Notes: generated by a model from the letters alone, not told the origin. Counted from the stretch's first letter, positions 15,001 through 25,623 are shown. The stretch is 64,000 nt of DNA from Adineta ricciae (GCA_905250025.1 CAJNOJ010000096.1:297739-361738); one strand, 5' to 3'. Made by a program: numbers and translations.

Positions 15001-18000
15001 ATGTTGATTAAATTCCTTCTCCCAATACGAAGCTTGCTGACGAATTTGCTATATGCAAAGAAGCAAAGAGATTTTTTGAGTAAAAACTAATAACCAACTT
15101 ACTTCAAATGTATCTGCTAATTGTTTATACTGTTCATCCACTGGAGCGAAATTTAACGGGACTGAATTTTCTGTTGATTTCTTCATCGTTACAATTAATT
15201 TCGCTTTGGTATCCAGTAAAGATTGATAGTAATCAAGGTCAGCAAAGAAGTTCTAGACGAAAGTATGCACAAAACAAAGATTCGTCGATAATAGAGAAAA
15301 CCTACTCGATGTTGTTCGAGAGAATCTTCGATCCGTTTGACTGAAACTTGAATTGAATATCGACTGAACAATTGTTTCGCGTCGTTGAACCATTGTTGAC
15401 ATTTCTGTAAGCCATCATCGAACTTTTGTAAATGTCCTAACATAATTTTATTTCGTTTCAGAATATTCGGTAATTGTTCTTGAATGTGACGTAGTTTATC
15501 GAAACATATCTGTAATAGTGAGTTCATTTCGGTTGAACCATTCGATTCTCCGCTTTCACGTGCGATCGTTTGGCTTAGTTTTGAAAGAACTTGAACTGTT
15601 TGATTGAACATTTCCAATTCGGCTTGAGCATCCTAGAAGAAAAACAAATGTCATAGTCGCTTGAACAGCAAGATATGTGTTTAGTATACATAGAGACGAT
15701 TTTCTTGTGATTTCAGTGCTTTAGCTGTACATGGCAGACATTCTTGCATTTCACGGTCGATTTTATCTAATGTGTCTAGTAATTTCGCTCGACCAGAATA
15801 GAAATCATCACGTTTCTTCTTGATCGACTCGTCATGTCGGAATTGATGAACTGATTCAGTCACCTCTTTCCATCGTCGATTGACAAATAACAATTTATCT
15901 CGAAGCATTCGAGCGTATTCATCATTACAAACAGATATCAATCGATCAATGGCAGCATGCACTTTTTGGTGAATTTGTGACCAATAGTCGATATTAGCGA
16001 AATAGTTCTAAGAACAAATGAAGGAAAATAAAGACAAACTTCAGCACAAATTTTTACATTTTTCTCTTCGGACGTCTGTCCAAGCATGTGTTCGCCTTTG
16101 TTTAACCAATCTTCCAATGAATCGTACGATTCATGGTAGATTCGCCAACTACTGATCGTCTCTTCTAATAAATGCTTTTTTGCTTCTAGGTCGATACTAG
16201 CGTTTTTTGCTGTGCAACGAATCCTATCACAATACACCTGGTATTCTCTTGCTCTCTCATCATCTGAATTCATAAACAAACATATACAATAATCGATGGA
16301 CTCAATTCAAACCTTTCTTGATCAATTGACTGTAATTTTGTGCGCGACGAAGTAATTCAGGTAGAAGACTTTCAAGATTTGACAGTAGTTTCTCATCATA
16401 TATATGATGCTGTAAATAGAGTAAACAGAGTAATCGAATGTGAATCTCAATTTTGCGTCGTGCATACTTTGTATTCACTGTATAATGATTCCGTTTGATT
16501 TAAATCGCCTTGTTTTTTATTCAATATCGTTGCTAAGATTTCTAATTGACTAACATATGATTGAACTTTCCAACGTATTTCTTCAAAATCTAAGAATCGT
16601 CCATACTCTTCATGAGTGCGAATGATGGAGTCGAGACGTTCAGTTAAATGCGTTAAATGTTCGTGCGAAATTTGTTTGTTGACTACGGTCGGATCACGTT
16701 TGATACGTTGGAAACTCGACACCATTCGTTCTTTATCATTGAAAATCGCAGTGTATTCTTCGTTGAGTTGATTGAAACGGTCGATGTTTTCTTCGGGTGA
16801 TGATTTCATTGGATCAAAATTGATCTCTCGTGTTAAAACTTCTTCTGCAGTATTGATCCAATCAGCTATTTGTCCTAATTCACCTGGAAGATTTGTATCC
16901 AGTTTAAATCTCCATCGGTCCATTCTGCAATGAGAGAACGCGCGAGTTTTGAAGATTAAAATGAAGAGATTGTGTCCTACCGGAGAGCGATGTCATCAAA
17001 ATAATCTTTCATTTCTCTTAATTTGTCACCGGGAAAAGTCGATGATTTCGATTCTTTACGTTCGAATATCTTCCACTGTCTTTGTTTGTCGCCAAATTCA
17101 TGCAATTCTCGGCAGTAATCCTACATAGCGTGAGAATTATTTTTCGTATCTCGTGACTTTTTTTTCTCGATTAAAATATAAACAGAACATATTCGTTGTT
17201 ACCTTGTACTCAGCTTGAATGTCAATGATCGGGGCATCAATAATAACGGTTAAACGTTCGCGAGTGTCAGCGATATATTGAAGAAGTTCACCATGTTCTT
17301 TATTGATTGAACCGAACGGCTAAACAGAAGTCAAGTTAATACGAGATGAGAGATGTCGAAAACCGTACTAGATCAGGAAATCGACGAGAAAATTGTCCGA
17401 CGTAAGTCATAATCGATTTTTCGTCGGGTTTATTTACATCCACATCTGTAAATAAAACAAAATAATCGACGAACTTCTTCGAAGAATCAGCAAACCTTCA
17501 GCATCAATTAAACGTGGCACACCGAGATGTTCTTCTGCAACATTAAATGCATTCTCCAATCGATCTCGAACATCCATTTCTTTCACATCACGTAAATCGA
17601 CCAGATCCGGTCGAATTCCGTGCACTAAGGCATTAAAAGCCAAGCCATCTCGCCAACTCGTGGTAAAATCTCGGACATCCAATTCATCCCCTTGTCTAAT
17701 CGAAAAAGAAATCAGAAAATCAGTATGAACACCGATAAGCTACAGATAAACTAAGAGAGGCTCATGCAGATATATCTCACCGACGATGTCCGGGTAATGA
17801 ATAAAATCTAGATTTGATTAGTAGGAAAACATGTTCATACACTCGTGAAAACAACTCATACCCAGTTTTCTTGCGAACCCATTCGAGTAGATGTTCCTTC
17901 GGTTTGCCACGACTTTCTTTTGAATCATCATCGTACATGTTCGTATCTCCAATCTAAACAAATTTCTTTTCAGTTCGAATTACGAAAAAGTTCGTCCTTA

Positions 18001-19349
18001 AGACAATATCTAATAAAATAATATTAAGAGTTGCGAGCAAAAAAAAAACGAAGACAAATTTGCCTTGAAGTTCATTCATATATACACACACACACACTTC
18101 GAAAATAACAGAACCTGATGCAAATCAACACCTCGAAGGACTTTTATTATGCGGTCGCAATAAAAAAATTGCGTACGTGCTCTGTTCACCTTCACTTTCA
18201 AGAAACAAACGGATGTCAAAATGAATCCCACCGATATTGCCATGTTCACTGTAAGACAAAACTTCTTTTGTCTTGAACGTGAACGAAATTCTATTCTACG
18301 TTGCTCTTATTTGTTTAGGAGTTTTACATTTCAATCAATAAGACATTTGTTATACAAACACTCCGATCAAGTATCTCAAAACGGTTAAATTTAGACGCAA
18401 AATATCTTAATGAAGTAAGCGACTGAACGACACGTTCTTACCTGATAGTGAAGAATTAACATCCAAACTAAACCTAATATCATCGTCGGTTTGCCATCAA
18501 CGATATCGATTGGACGAATATTAACTAGTTTGATCTTTGAAAATAAATTATAGAAAGATGCAATTTGTTCTCTTCACTTGATTTACCTTTCGACTCTCAA
18601 GATACTTTAAGACGTTGTCTACATTACTGAGATGGTGAGCTCTTTTGTTACCTCGTTCCACAGGCTAAAATGCGAATCGTATCGAATGAGTTAATTCGGT
18701 TAACCAGACTTACTAATGGTTGTCCGGAAAGAGTCTCAACTAATGCAATCAGCTTTGTTCCATCGTTGAAGTCCTCGAATAAATCATTGATGTGAAATGG
18801 TGGTTCGTGCTCCGATAGATAAATATTAACCCATTTCGTAAAAGTTTTCTTCTGGACACGTTCTTGTTCGTCTAATTAAATAAAAATCAAAAAGAGATGA
18901 CTTGTTTCTTCTTCTTCTTCGTTCTTATTGAACCTGCTGACGGAAATGAAGTGGAGACGATACTTCCACTTAGTGATGTTTGTCTTTGAAGACAATGCCA
19001 TGATCCGGGCTGAATCTGATAGGATTTCTTGAATTTTTTTTTCAACATCTTATACTCAAACGAATGAAAGGAGAAAGATGAAAGAGGAAGAGAAGTACAG
19101 ATCGATTGCAAGGTTTTTTCTAATTTTACATCGAACAGATGCGCACGCGTCTGTCGAGTATATCTCTAATCAAACCGCAACTTTCGCAACGAGTAACATT
19201 TGATATATCTTACTTTGAAGTGTAGTGATACTTTCTTCCAATTGATTTCGCGCAGATGTTGGTCGAGAAGTGCTGCCTGTCGTAGCAGGAAGATAAGGTG
19301 TTAGACGAGAAGCAGTTGGCGAGAGACTTGATTGAATCGGACTGCTCAT
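1..19349 (-). CDS. Nesprin-like (SYNE1-type) giant spectrin-repeat protein, N-terminal part; 3' end outside window
   Basis: The gene reads right to left. It opens with a short Ser/Thr/Pro-rich leader (ATG at 19347-19349), then two calponin-homology domains, then about 17 kb of nearly continuous spectrin-repeat coding sequence (Leu/Gln/Glu-rich helices with regularly spaced Trp), split into some 45-50 exons by GT-AG introns of about 50-60 bp. Roughly 5,000 residues fall in the window. In animals nesprins bind actin through the CH pair and anchor to the nuclear envelope through a C-terminal KASH segment; that end would lie left of position 1. A candidate 32-bp intron (GT at 31-32, AG at 1-2) touches the left edge. 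CH2 ends with DVDVNKPDEKSIMTYVGQF, very close to vertebrate nesprin-1, which favours nesprin over dystrophin or spectraplakin. Four introns are unusually long: 806-1079, 10674-11120, 17954-18441 and 18872-19213. A splice acceptor lies just upstream of the ATG, so a 5' UTR exon or a longer N-terminus is possible. Confidence 0.88.
17365..19349 (-). other. Tandem CH (actin-binding) domain exons of the nesprin-like gene
   Basis: Exons read directly: 19214-19349 (leader), 18714-18871 (EQERVQKKTFTKWVN, a type-1 actinin actin-binding signature, then NDLFEDFNDGTKLIALVE), 18587-18664 (PVERGNKRAHHLSNVDNVLK), 18442-18534 (IRPIDIVDGKPTMILGLVW). After a 488-bp intron come 17953 downwards, a small exon, the exon with FTTSWRDGLAFNALVHGIRP, and the exon ending VGQFSRRFPDL. 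Exon lengths 136, 158, 78 and 93 keep one open frame across the junctions. The order CH1-CH2 with 'W..GLAFNALVH.IRPDLVDL' matches nesprins. The 488-bp intron holds a (CA)n tract near 18080-18097 and a perfect hairpin CGCAAT/ATTGCG near 18147-18167. Confidence 0.9.
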
Positions 19350-20100
19350 ATCTCGGCAGAAATCTTCAATCTAACGAGAAATACAAATTGTGTAGATATT
19401 TATGATCATGTCGAAGATTTGTCTGCAAAGAACAAAAGAGCTGTTGTTTAACCACAAATGTCTTTGTTTGTAACGAGCTTTTTCTATTCAAGGTGTATTG
19501 CTGCAAAATGAACAACTTTCTCCCTCATCAGTTCGTTTCTTTCTGTTACGTCTGATTTTTTTACAACATAAGTGGTTAAAGAAGAAAAAAAAAAGTTTCA
19601 ATCATCGACTTTCAAGATGGTGACTGTACAATCGAGTGAAATACTTAAGATTAAAATAGCCTAAGCGATCGCTCAATCAACTAGTCCTCAGTATCGATGA
19701 GATCGACATCGAAAACTGCGGTTTATGTGGGGAATACACATACGTTACTTTTCCCCGATACTGAAATTTCGATCTTTTTTTTTGTAGGTAGTCAAAGTAA
19801 AACACTTAACAGTTCAAGTATACGCATGTGAATTTTTTGTGATGTTTTATCTTTCTTTCTATTATTCCGCAGTCGGGCATGATCATCTAAGAAGAAAAAC
19901 AACTTCGTTGATCGAGTAAACGAATAGTCTAGTTAAAAGCATCCATATAAATATTTTTCTTCTATTCTTTACAAAACTGATTGAAACCGAATAGAATTGA
20001 TTATTAATTTTTCTTCCAGTCAAACATGAAGTTTCGTTTTCTTTTTCTTCGTCGTCTCATTTCGAGATTTGATTTAACATCAAAGCAACAGAAACCATGT

Positions 20101-20515
20101 CTCTCGAGCAACAAATGAAATTATCCGATGAAAACTATCAACTTCGATCTGACCTTGAGAAGAAAAGAATTCCTTTGATTTGACTCATCGGATTTCTAAA
20201 ACAAAATTCTCTACCAGTTGTCAACTTCACATGAATTCTCTGTTCGAATAATTAAACATATAATTACTCACATTTTGTTCTTTCAATCGATACATTTGAT
20301 AAATACGAAAAAGATTTCTTGAGTATTCTGATCTATTTAGTAATGATCACAATCAAGAACTGTTCTCTATAGATGCAATGAACAATCGTATTGATGAAAA
20401 CACCTGTTTTTATACATCTGATTCAATTCAACTTCTGTCTTTTCGTCTAGACCTACTAGATGCACTTGAAACTGTACGCAGTGCAGCTAATAGAACGAAC
20501 TAAACGTTTTGAATT
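20101..20515 (+). pseudogene. Possible decayed coiled-coil gene fragment
   Basis: Two short open stretches lie in the gap between the nesprin-like gene and the zinc transporter. One starts MSLEQQMKLSDENYQLRSDL (a charged heptad-like helix) and stops after 28 codons. The other starts MNNRIDENTC near 20378 and contains LDLLDALETVRSAANRTN before a stop near 20503. Candidate splice acceptors precede the second piece. Neither piece links convincingly to other exons. It may be a relic of a longer gene or chance; I do not recognise a family. Confidence 0.22.
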
Positions 20516-20692
20516 ATCAGTGAATAGGGATGTGATTCTCCCAAGGTGAATATGATTTCGCTATGATAAACATCCAAATTTTTCTGACAATATCAATCAG
20601 TTTATTTGCAAAACAACAGAATGTGAAGTCGTAAATAATACTGATAAGATGAGTTTATGGTGATAGAACAACTGTAAAATCGCGAGAAAAGG

Positions 20693-20699
20693 GGGTGCA
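20693..20699 (-). promoter_or_regulatory. Metal-response-element-like core upstream of ZnT
   Basis: GGGTGCA on the plus strand, that is TGCACCC on the minus strand, fits the MTF-1 core TGCRCNC. It is one of three such cores within about 440 bp of the zinc transporter start codon. Function is inferred from the core and the gene it precedes. Confidence 0.35.
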
Positions 20700-20879
20700 T
20701 TATATAAGAATTTCTGTTTCATCACAAGAGTTTATTAGAAATAAAAACAAGTTCGTTATGTAGATGACGAAGTTGAGTTGCGTACAATATCGATACATTT
20801 GCAATAACGATGAGTTTAGTTATTATTATCATATATTGTATATACTGAAATTCTGAAAGTTGAGCTATGTTAAGTTTTT

Positions 20880-20886
20880 GAGCGCA
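20880..20886 (-). promoter_or_regulatory. Metal-response-element-like core upstream of ZnT
   Basis: GAGCGCA on the plus strand reads TGCGCTC on the minus strand, matching TGCRCNC. It is the second of three cores in the zinc transporter 5' region. Confidence 0.35.
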
Positions 20887-20950
20887 GTGAGTATAAGAAA
20901 TAAAAACGCTATACGAAAGGAGAATCTTATAACCTAAAATCAATACGTTT

Positions 20951-20957
20951 TGCGCAC
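20951..20957 (+). promoter_or_regulatory. Metal-response-element-like core upstream of ZnT
   Basis: TGCGCAC on the plus strand matches TGCRCNC. It is the third and nearest core, about 180 bp upstream of the zinc transporter ATG. Confidence 0.35.
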
Positions 20958-21133
20958 AAAATGACCTATAAGTTCTATTTTGGGGGTGTACAATCTCGAT
21001 CAGCACCCCCCGGCATGAATCGCTGAAACCTTAATTAACATTATTCACGTGGAAGGGGTGCCGTGTCGACTGGTTGTGTATATATGTAAATCTTTTCAGA
21101 TCACATTTCAATGTTTTTCACTTATCATTCCTA

Positions 21134-22613
21134 ATGTCGTCTTCGAAACACGAACACTCACATGATCATCATCACGAACATCACGGTCGACGACGATTAT
21201 TCTGTCGAACGAAGACATTTCGTTTGTTGGTCATGCTTACATTGACATTCGCATTCTTCATTGTCGAATTGATTGTTGGTAATCTAACCAAATCGGTTGC
21301 ACTTGTTGCCGATGCGTTTCATATGCTGTCGGATGTAATATCATTAGTGATTGGTATTGTTGCTGTGCGAATTGTCAAACGTCGTTCCAATGCGAATACG
21401 TATGGTTGGGTACGCGCGGAGGTTGTCGGTGCCAATGTGAATACAGTTTTCCTTTTGGCACTTTGTTTGACGATTATCTTCGATGCGATAAAACGGTTTA
21501 TCGAACCTGAACCAATCGAAAATGTGAATCTATTGTTGATTGTTGGTTCGATTGGTTTAGGAATCAACATTATTGGTCTATTTTTATTTCAAGGCTTCCA
21601 CGGACATTCACATGGAGGTCATTCACATGGACACAGGAAAGTCGAACATAATGGAAATAATCTTGCAGATGAACATAGTAATAGTGCGAACAGATTTGAA
21701 CGACACAGTACACGAGCTTTACAGGAAGTAAGTTTTAGAAAAATGACTCCTCGCCTTTCTGATTATTGTCTTAATTATTTGCTAAATGTAGGTAATTGCC
21801 GATAGTGTAACTCAGGCTGATCAGAACCCATCCGATATTGTTATAGACATTCAAGACAAACAGACATCAAAGAAGAAAGCATCTATGAATATGCACGGTG
21901 TATTTTTACATGTCCTAGCTGATGCACTTGGTTCAGTTGTTGTTATTATTAGTGCACTAATTATCAAATTTGTGCCTCACGATAAGACCGATCACAAGCA
22001 CTGGACAGTTTACATCGATCCTAGTTTATCTGTAATCATTGTTATTATCATCACAATCTCAACAATTCCACTCTTTCGTGACACATCTTCCATACTACTT
22101 CAGACAGTTCCTAAACATCTTGAAGTGCAGCGAATTAAAAGCGAACTGTTAGAAGCCGTCCCGGAAATCAGTAGTGTTCACGAACTGCATATATGGCGGT
22201 TAACGGATGAAAAGATCATTGCTAGTGCACATTTGCACCGAAAAACTCTAGCGAATTATATGTCAGTTGCTGATAAGGTGAAGAAGTTTTTTCATTCGAT
22301 CGGAATCCATTCTGTAACAATGCAATATGAATGCGATGATGATTATCACCAAACTCCAACGTTACATCGAACTAGTTTCAGTGAAACAAAAATCGCAGGT
22401 GATTGTCTATTGCGTTGCGATAATAATGCCTGTGATACACAAACCTGTTGTACAATAGTATCGGCTCGGTCCAATACGTTATTGAGCAATCAAGATGCCG
22501 ATCTTGTTGAAAATCCGGTTCAAGTCTCTTCTATTAGTCAGGCATTTGAGAATAGGAAACCTGCAGAGGATCATACTAGCTCGAATAAACCATTTGTAAA
22601 TGAAAAGTTTTGA
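21134..22613 (+). CDS. Zinc transporter, CDF/SLC30 family (ZnT1/ZnT10-like)
   Basis: Cation diffusion facilitator that exports Zn2+ from the cytosol by proton exchange. Two exons, 21134-21727 and 21792-22613, separated by a 64-bp GTAAGT...TGTAG intron, give 471 residues. The start is at MSSSKHEHSHDHHHEH, a His-rich cytosolic N-terminus. Six membrane spans are visible. The intramembrane Zn site appears as HxxxD in TM2 (FHMLSD) and again in TM5 (HVLADALGS); a His/Gly-rich loop (GFHGHSHGGHSHGH) joins TM4 to TM5. The stretch NTYGWVRAEVVGA is characteristic of the ZnT1/ZnT10 subgroup. The C-terminal cytoplasmic dimer domain has VHELHIWRL. An AATAAA signal follows at 22633. Three metal-response-like cores lie upstream. 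Confidence 0.93.
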
Positions 22614-22632
22614 AAATATTTTATCTTTGTGT

Positions 22633-22638
22633 AATAAA
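22633..22638 (+). terminator. Polyadenylation signal of ZnT gene
   Basis: AATAAA 20 bases after the zinc transporter stop codon. It falls only about 55 bp before the stop of the convergent secreted-protein gene, so the two 3' UTRs must be very short or overlap. Confidence 0.6.
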
Positions 22639-22692
22639 ATTTTCTAAGATGAATTAAAATGTTTATTTATTGATTAGGAACGTATTGAAACT

Positions 22693-23320
22693 TTAAAGAG
22701 CAGTAACGCCTAGCACTAATGTGAGAAAAGATAATATAATCGATGCTTTGGGTTTAAGCAGTGCGACAGAATTTTCCAAAGTGTTGTCTATCGACACTGG
22801 TCCAGCAGAAAAAGTCCAGCATGTTTTGCGCCAAACAAACCATCGTGAGTATTCCTGTGGACGATTCTTAGGCGATAGAGTGCTAGTGTATAGTTGCACA
22901 GCAACTTCTGAGCCTTGATCATATAGATCGTGCCAATTAGCAATATCTGTCATGGCATATCCAGTACAATTAGCGTTTGAATTGCATTCTTTGACTGCAT
23001 CCGACCATCGAAGAATACAGTAACCAGATGCTAGTGTGTTACTCGGACATTGGTAGCTTTTCTCATCGTAAAACACATTGCCTGTTGGATCCAATTCATA
23101 AGTATACCAATTACAGCTCTTACTAAACGAACCATACGAAAACACATGCAAGAATTCGTTGACAGGTACATGAAACTTACTCTAATCTTACCATTGAACG
23201 ACCTTTTAAGTCGAGTTCATCACTATCATGCATTAATCCAAATAAACTGCGTTTTTCTCTTGCAACGATCGACGGAATAACAATAGCTGCTAAGATGAAA
23301 ACTACGTGCATCAGACGCAT
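22693..23320 (-). CDS. Secreted Cys-containing protein with GPI-type C-terminus, function unknown
   Basis: Two exons, 23181-23320 and 22693-23122, separated by a 58-bp GTAAGT...TTTAG intron, encode 189 residues. The N-terminus (MRLMHVVFILAAIVIPSIVA) is a signal peptide followed by a basic REKR site. The middle holds about eight cysteines, with CILRWSDAVKECNSNANC recalling an apple/PAN-like loop and WFVWRKTCW near the end. The C-terminus (LLKPKASIILSFLTLVLGVTAL) is a GPI-anchor type hydrophobic tail. I do not recognise a named family. It is likely an extracellular surface protein. Confidence 0.72.
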
Positions 23321-23755
23321 GATTGTTAGTTTCTTGCTGTCGATATACTTCACTACCTATGTAAGGTGGACGTGAATGATTGTAACAAGTGACGATTCTG
23401 TCTTGGCACATGTGCTTTTTTTTTTCATAACTATACTTTGGAAAAAGTTATTCAAGCATGAAGAAAGATAAATAAACGAGAAAAAAAATACAAATCAGAT
23501 AGTGGGTGTCTTTCGTTTAACACCATATCGCTAAAATAATAATAATATTACGAATGCTGCGTTAGTTAGGATGTATTGACATTTCATACAAAAAGCTTTC
23601 GCTGTGCACAGATAATCACGGAGGAAGAATTCGTCTTCTTGAGGATGTGCGCTGCTCATCCTAAAGAAACCCAATATTTCTATTTAGAGTATGATGTTTA
23701 TTTAGTTTAAAAAAGAAGCTTATTTTCGAGTCACAATCTATTGTAGAACAAGTCA
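23321..23755. other. Intergenic stretch, no gene seen
   Basis: AT-rich spacer between two minus-strand secreted genes. It holds a poly-T run near 23417, an (AAT)n-like patch near 23538, and a small hairpin AGGATG...CATCCT near 23641-23662. No supported coding sequence or RNA gene. Confidence 0.5.
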
Positions 23756-24028
23756 TTAGTATGATCTCCACGTTTCATACTGTTGGGGAGGTCCAAAACG
23801 AAGTCTTCCACCTGGCTCTTCCCACATCTCATAGGAATGAGGAGGACCAAATCGAAACTGTCCAGTTCCATCTCGCCACATTTCGTACGATCGTGGAGGT
23901 CCAAAATGTAATCTTGTCATTCCATGAGAATCCCATGTGGATCGTTTCTGTCTATCGATAGGCGCTGTAAAACAACAATAGACTTGTAAAATGACCATAA
24001 CGGTAATTAAGAAATATTTTGACATCAT
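23756..24028 (-). CDS. Secreted peptide precursor with three RFGPP-YE-W repeats
   Basis: Small intronless gene of about 90 residues from the Met at 24026-24028 (an upstream in-frame ATG at 24058 would sit at the likely transcription start). MMSKYFLITVMVILQVYCCF is a signal peptide. It is followed by DRQKRS, a KR-type processing site, then three near-copies of a roughly 19-residue unit with the core FGPPxxYExW: LHFGPPRSYEMW, FRFGPPHSYEMW and LRFGPPQQYETW. Spacers are Gly/Asp/Glu rich and lack dibasic sites. A signal peptide, basic cleavage and tandem motif copies suggest a neuropeptide-like or structural secreted peptide; no known family is recognised. A TATA box lies about 60 bases upstream. 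Confidence 0.65.
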   Translation of the reverse strand: MMSKYFLITVMVILQVYCCFTAPIDRQKRSTWDSHGMTRLHFGPPRSYEMWRDGTGQFRFGPPHSYEMWEEPGGRLRFGPPQQYETWRSY

Positions 24029-24061
24029 TGTATCAATTGTTTTTCGTAGTTCCAACAATAA

Positions 24062-24403
24062 ATGAAAACGACCACAGTTCTATCAAGTATTTATACCCAT
24101 CTCACTTCCTTTACAGTGCTATCTAGATGGCCTTTAACCAAAAAAATCAACTTTGATTCACTTCCCAATTCTCTAATAGTTCCTCTCAAGAAAATTGTAG
24201 AAGAAATTCACATCCATAACAATACCATTCTCGAAAAATCGTTGTTTCTCGATGGTAAACATTTTGTTTGTACCAATCTACAAAAACAAGATGATCTGCT
24301 TGATATTGTTGAGGGCGCAGAAAACAGTTATATCTATTTTTTATTGTGGAATTTAACAACTAAAACTAGTCGACATCCACAAGCTGATGTATTTATGACA
24401 TAA
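24062..24403 (+). CDS. Uncertain 113-codon open frame, possible orphan exon
   Basis: This open frame lies between the peptide precursor promoter and the M20 gene and overlaps the former's TATA box on the other strand. A splice-acceptor-like TTTACAG near 24116 precedes the protein-like part, which runs from LSRWPLTKKINFDSLPN through LDGKHFVCTNLQKQDDLLDI to a stop after HPQADVFMT. Composition is protein-like, but no family is recognised and no upstream exon could be joined. It may be a terminal exon or a decayed copy. Confidence 0.28.
   Translation: MKTTTVLSSIYTHLTSFTVLSRWPLTKKINFDSLPNSLIVPLKKIVEEIHIHNNTILEKSLFLDGKHFVCTNLQKQDDLLDIVEGAENSYIYFLLWNLTTKTSRHPQADVFMT
24088..24095 (-). promoter_or_regulatory. 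TATA box of the peptide precursor gene
   Basis: TATAAATA on the minus strand. A start site about 25-30 bases downstream would fall near 24060, which favours the Met at 24028 over the one at 24058 as the initiator. Confidence 0.55.
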
Positions 24404-24435
24404 CAAAAGGTTGAGTAAGAAATATAAAAAACTTT

Positions 24436-25623
24436 CTACTGATTGCAAAGTTCTTGTTGCACTAACTTGATCCAATATGCAACACCGTATGGAATAGCAT
24501 CATCATTGAAATCGTATGTTGGAGAATGTATATCTCTGCTTTCTCCTTTATTGTTGATTCCGAGAAAAATGAATGAACCAGGTCGTTCAACTAGAAAGAA
24601 AGCAAAATCTTCACCACCCATCGACGGCTCTCTATTTTTATTGACGTTCGCTTCGCCGACAACGGCTTCAGCTGCTTTAATTGCTCGTTTCGTTTGTTCT
24701 TCATGATTCACAAGAGCAATCCCAAGACGAACATATTCAACTTCTGCTCGACAACCATAACTAGCAGCTAAACCATCAGCTAATTCTTTGATGCGTCTTT
24801 CAATTGTATCACGCACCGACTCTTTCAAACTTCGAGCAGTCCCGCCAATACGTATTTTCGATGGCATCACATTCACCGAGTCAAATGATCCGCTTTCGAT
24901 AGCACCAACACTAATCACAGCAGTGTCGAGTGCATTTACATTGCGACTAACAATCGTTTGCAAAGCTAGAAGAAATTGTGCTTGTAAAACAGTAACATCA
25001 GTAGCGCGATGTGCACCTGCCCCACCATGACCACCCGTGCCGTAAAACGTAACAAACCAACGATCGGATGCAGCCATAAATGGACCTGATCGGATAGCAA
25101 ATTGTCCGAGTGCTTCTCCATAGTTGTGTAAACCGTAAATAGCGTCCATTGGAAACCGTTCGAATAGTTTATCATTGATCATTGCTATTGCACCCTTTTG
25201 CCCTTCTTCAGCGGGTTGAAATATAAAATGAACAGTTCCACAGAACGAATCCCGATGTTCGGCCAGATGTTTAGCCGCACCGAGCAACATCACTGTATGT
25301 CCATCGTGTCCACAAGCATGCATAGTGCCAGGCTTCGTGGAGCAGTATGAAACGTTGGATTGTTCAGTTAACTGAAGAGCATCCATATCAGCACGGAGAC
25401 CAATAGTTCGATCACCTGGTTTCACACCTGTCAACGTGCCAACAACGCCAGTTTTACCTACACCGTCCGTGACTGTTATACCCCATTCTGTTAGTTTCGC
25501 GATGATCAATGCTGACGTTCGTACCTCTCCCATGGCCATTTCAGGATGTGCATGAATATCGTGTCGAATTGTTGTTAATTCTGCTTGCATTTCACGTACT
25601 TTATGAAGAAGGGCGGTCGTCAT
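24436..25623 (-). CDS. M20-family amidohydrolase (hippurate / N-acyl-amino-acid hydrolase type)
   Basis: Zinc-dependent hydrolase of N-acyl or N-aromatic amino-acid conjugates. 395 residues, the usual length for the family, uninterrupted by introns. Metal-binding and catalytic motifs are in order: IRHDIHAHPE near residue 20, MHACGHDGHTVML near 105 (metal Cys/His), QPAEEGQKGA near 140 (catalytic Glu and metal Glu), YGLHN near 163, and MGGEDFAFF followed by SRDIHSPTYDF near the C-terminus (last metal His). The central dimerisation lid carries GTGGHGGAGAHR. No signal peptide, so probably cytosolic. The relatives I recall (hippurate hydrolases, plant IAA-amidohydrolases) are bacterial or plant, and absence of introns among intron-rich neighbours suggests transfer. 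The exact substrate cannot be read from sequence. Confidence 0.92.
   Translation of the reverse strand: MTTALLHKVREMQAELTTIRHDIHAHPEMAMGEVRTSALIIAKLTEWGITVTDGVGKTGVVGTLTGVKPGDRTIGLRADMDALQLTEQSNVSYCSTKPGTMHACGHDGHTVMLLGAAKHLAEHRDSFCGTVHFIFQPAEEGQKGAIAMINDKLFERFPMDAIYGLHNYGEALGQFAIRSGPFMAASDRWFVTFYGTGGHGGAGAHRATDVTVLQAQFLLALQTIVSRNVNALDTAVISVGAIESGSFDSVNVMPSKIRIGGTARSLKESVRDTIERRIKELADGLAASYGCRAEVEYVRLGIALVNHEEQTKRAIKAAEAVVGEANVNKNREPSMGGEDFAFFLVERPGSFIFLGINNKGESRDIHSPTYDFNDDAIPYGVAYWIKLVQQELCNQ

Noticed and set aside
18190..18330. Plus-strand ATG followed by a donor-like GTAAGA inside the 488-bp nesprin intron (possible nested exon)
   Set aside because: Only ten codons and no partner exon; not supported.
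20691..21010. Inverted GGGGGTGC ... GCACCCCC pair flanking about 320 bp, resembling a MITE with terminal inverted repeats
   Set aside because: Only 8 bp match, there is no target-site duplication, and similar G-rich motifs recur nearby; promoter composition is a simpler reading.
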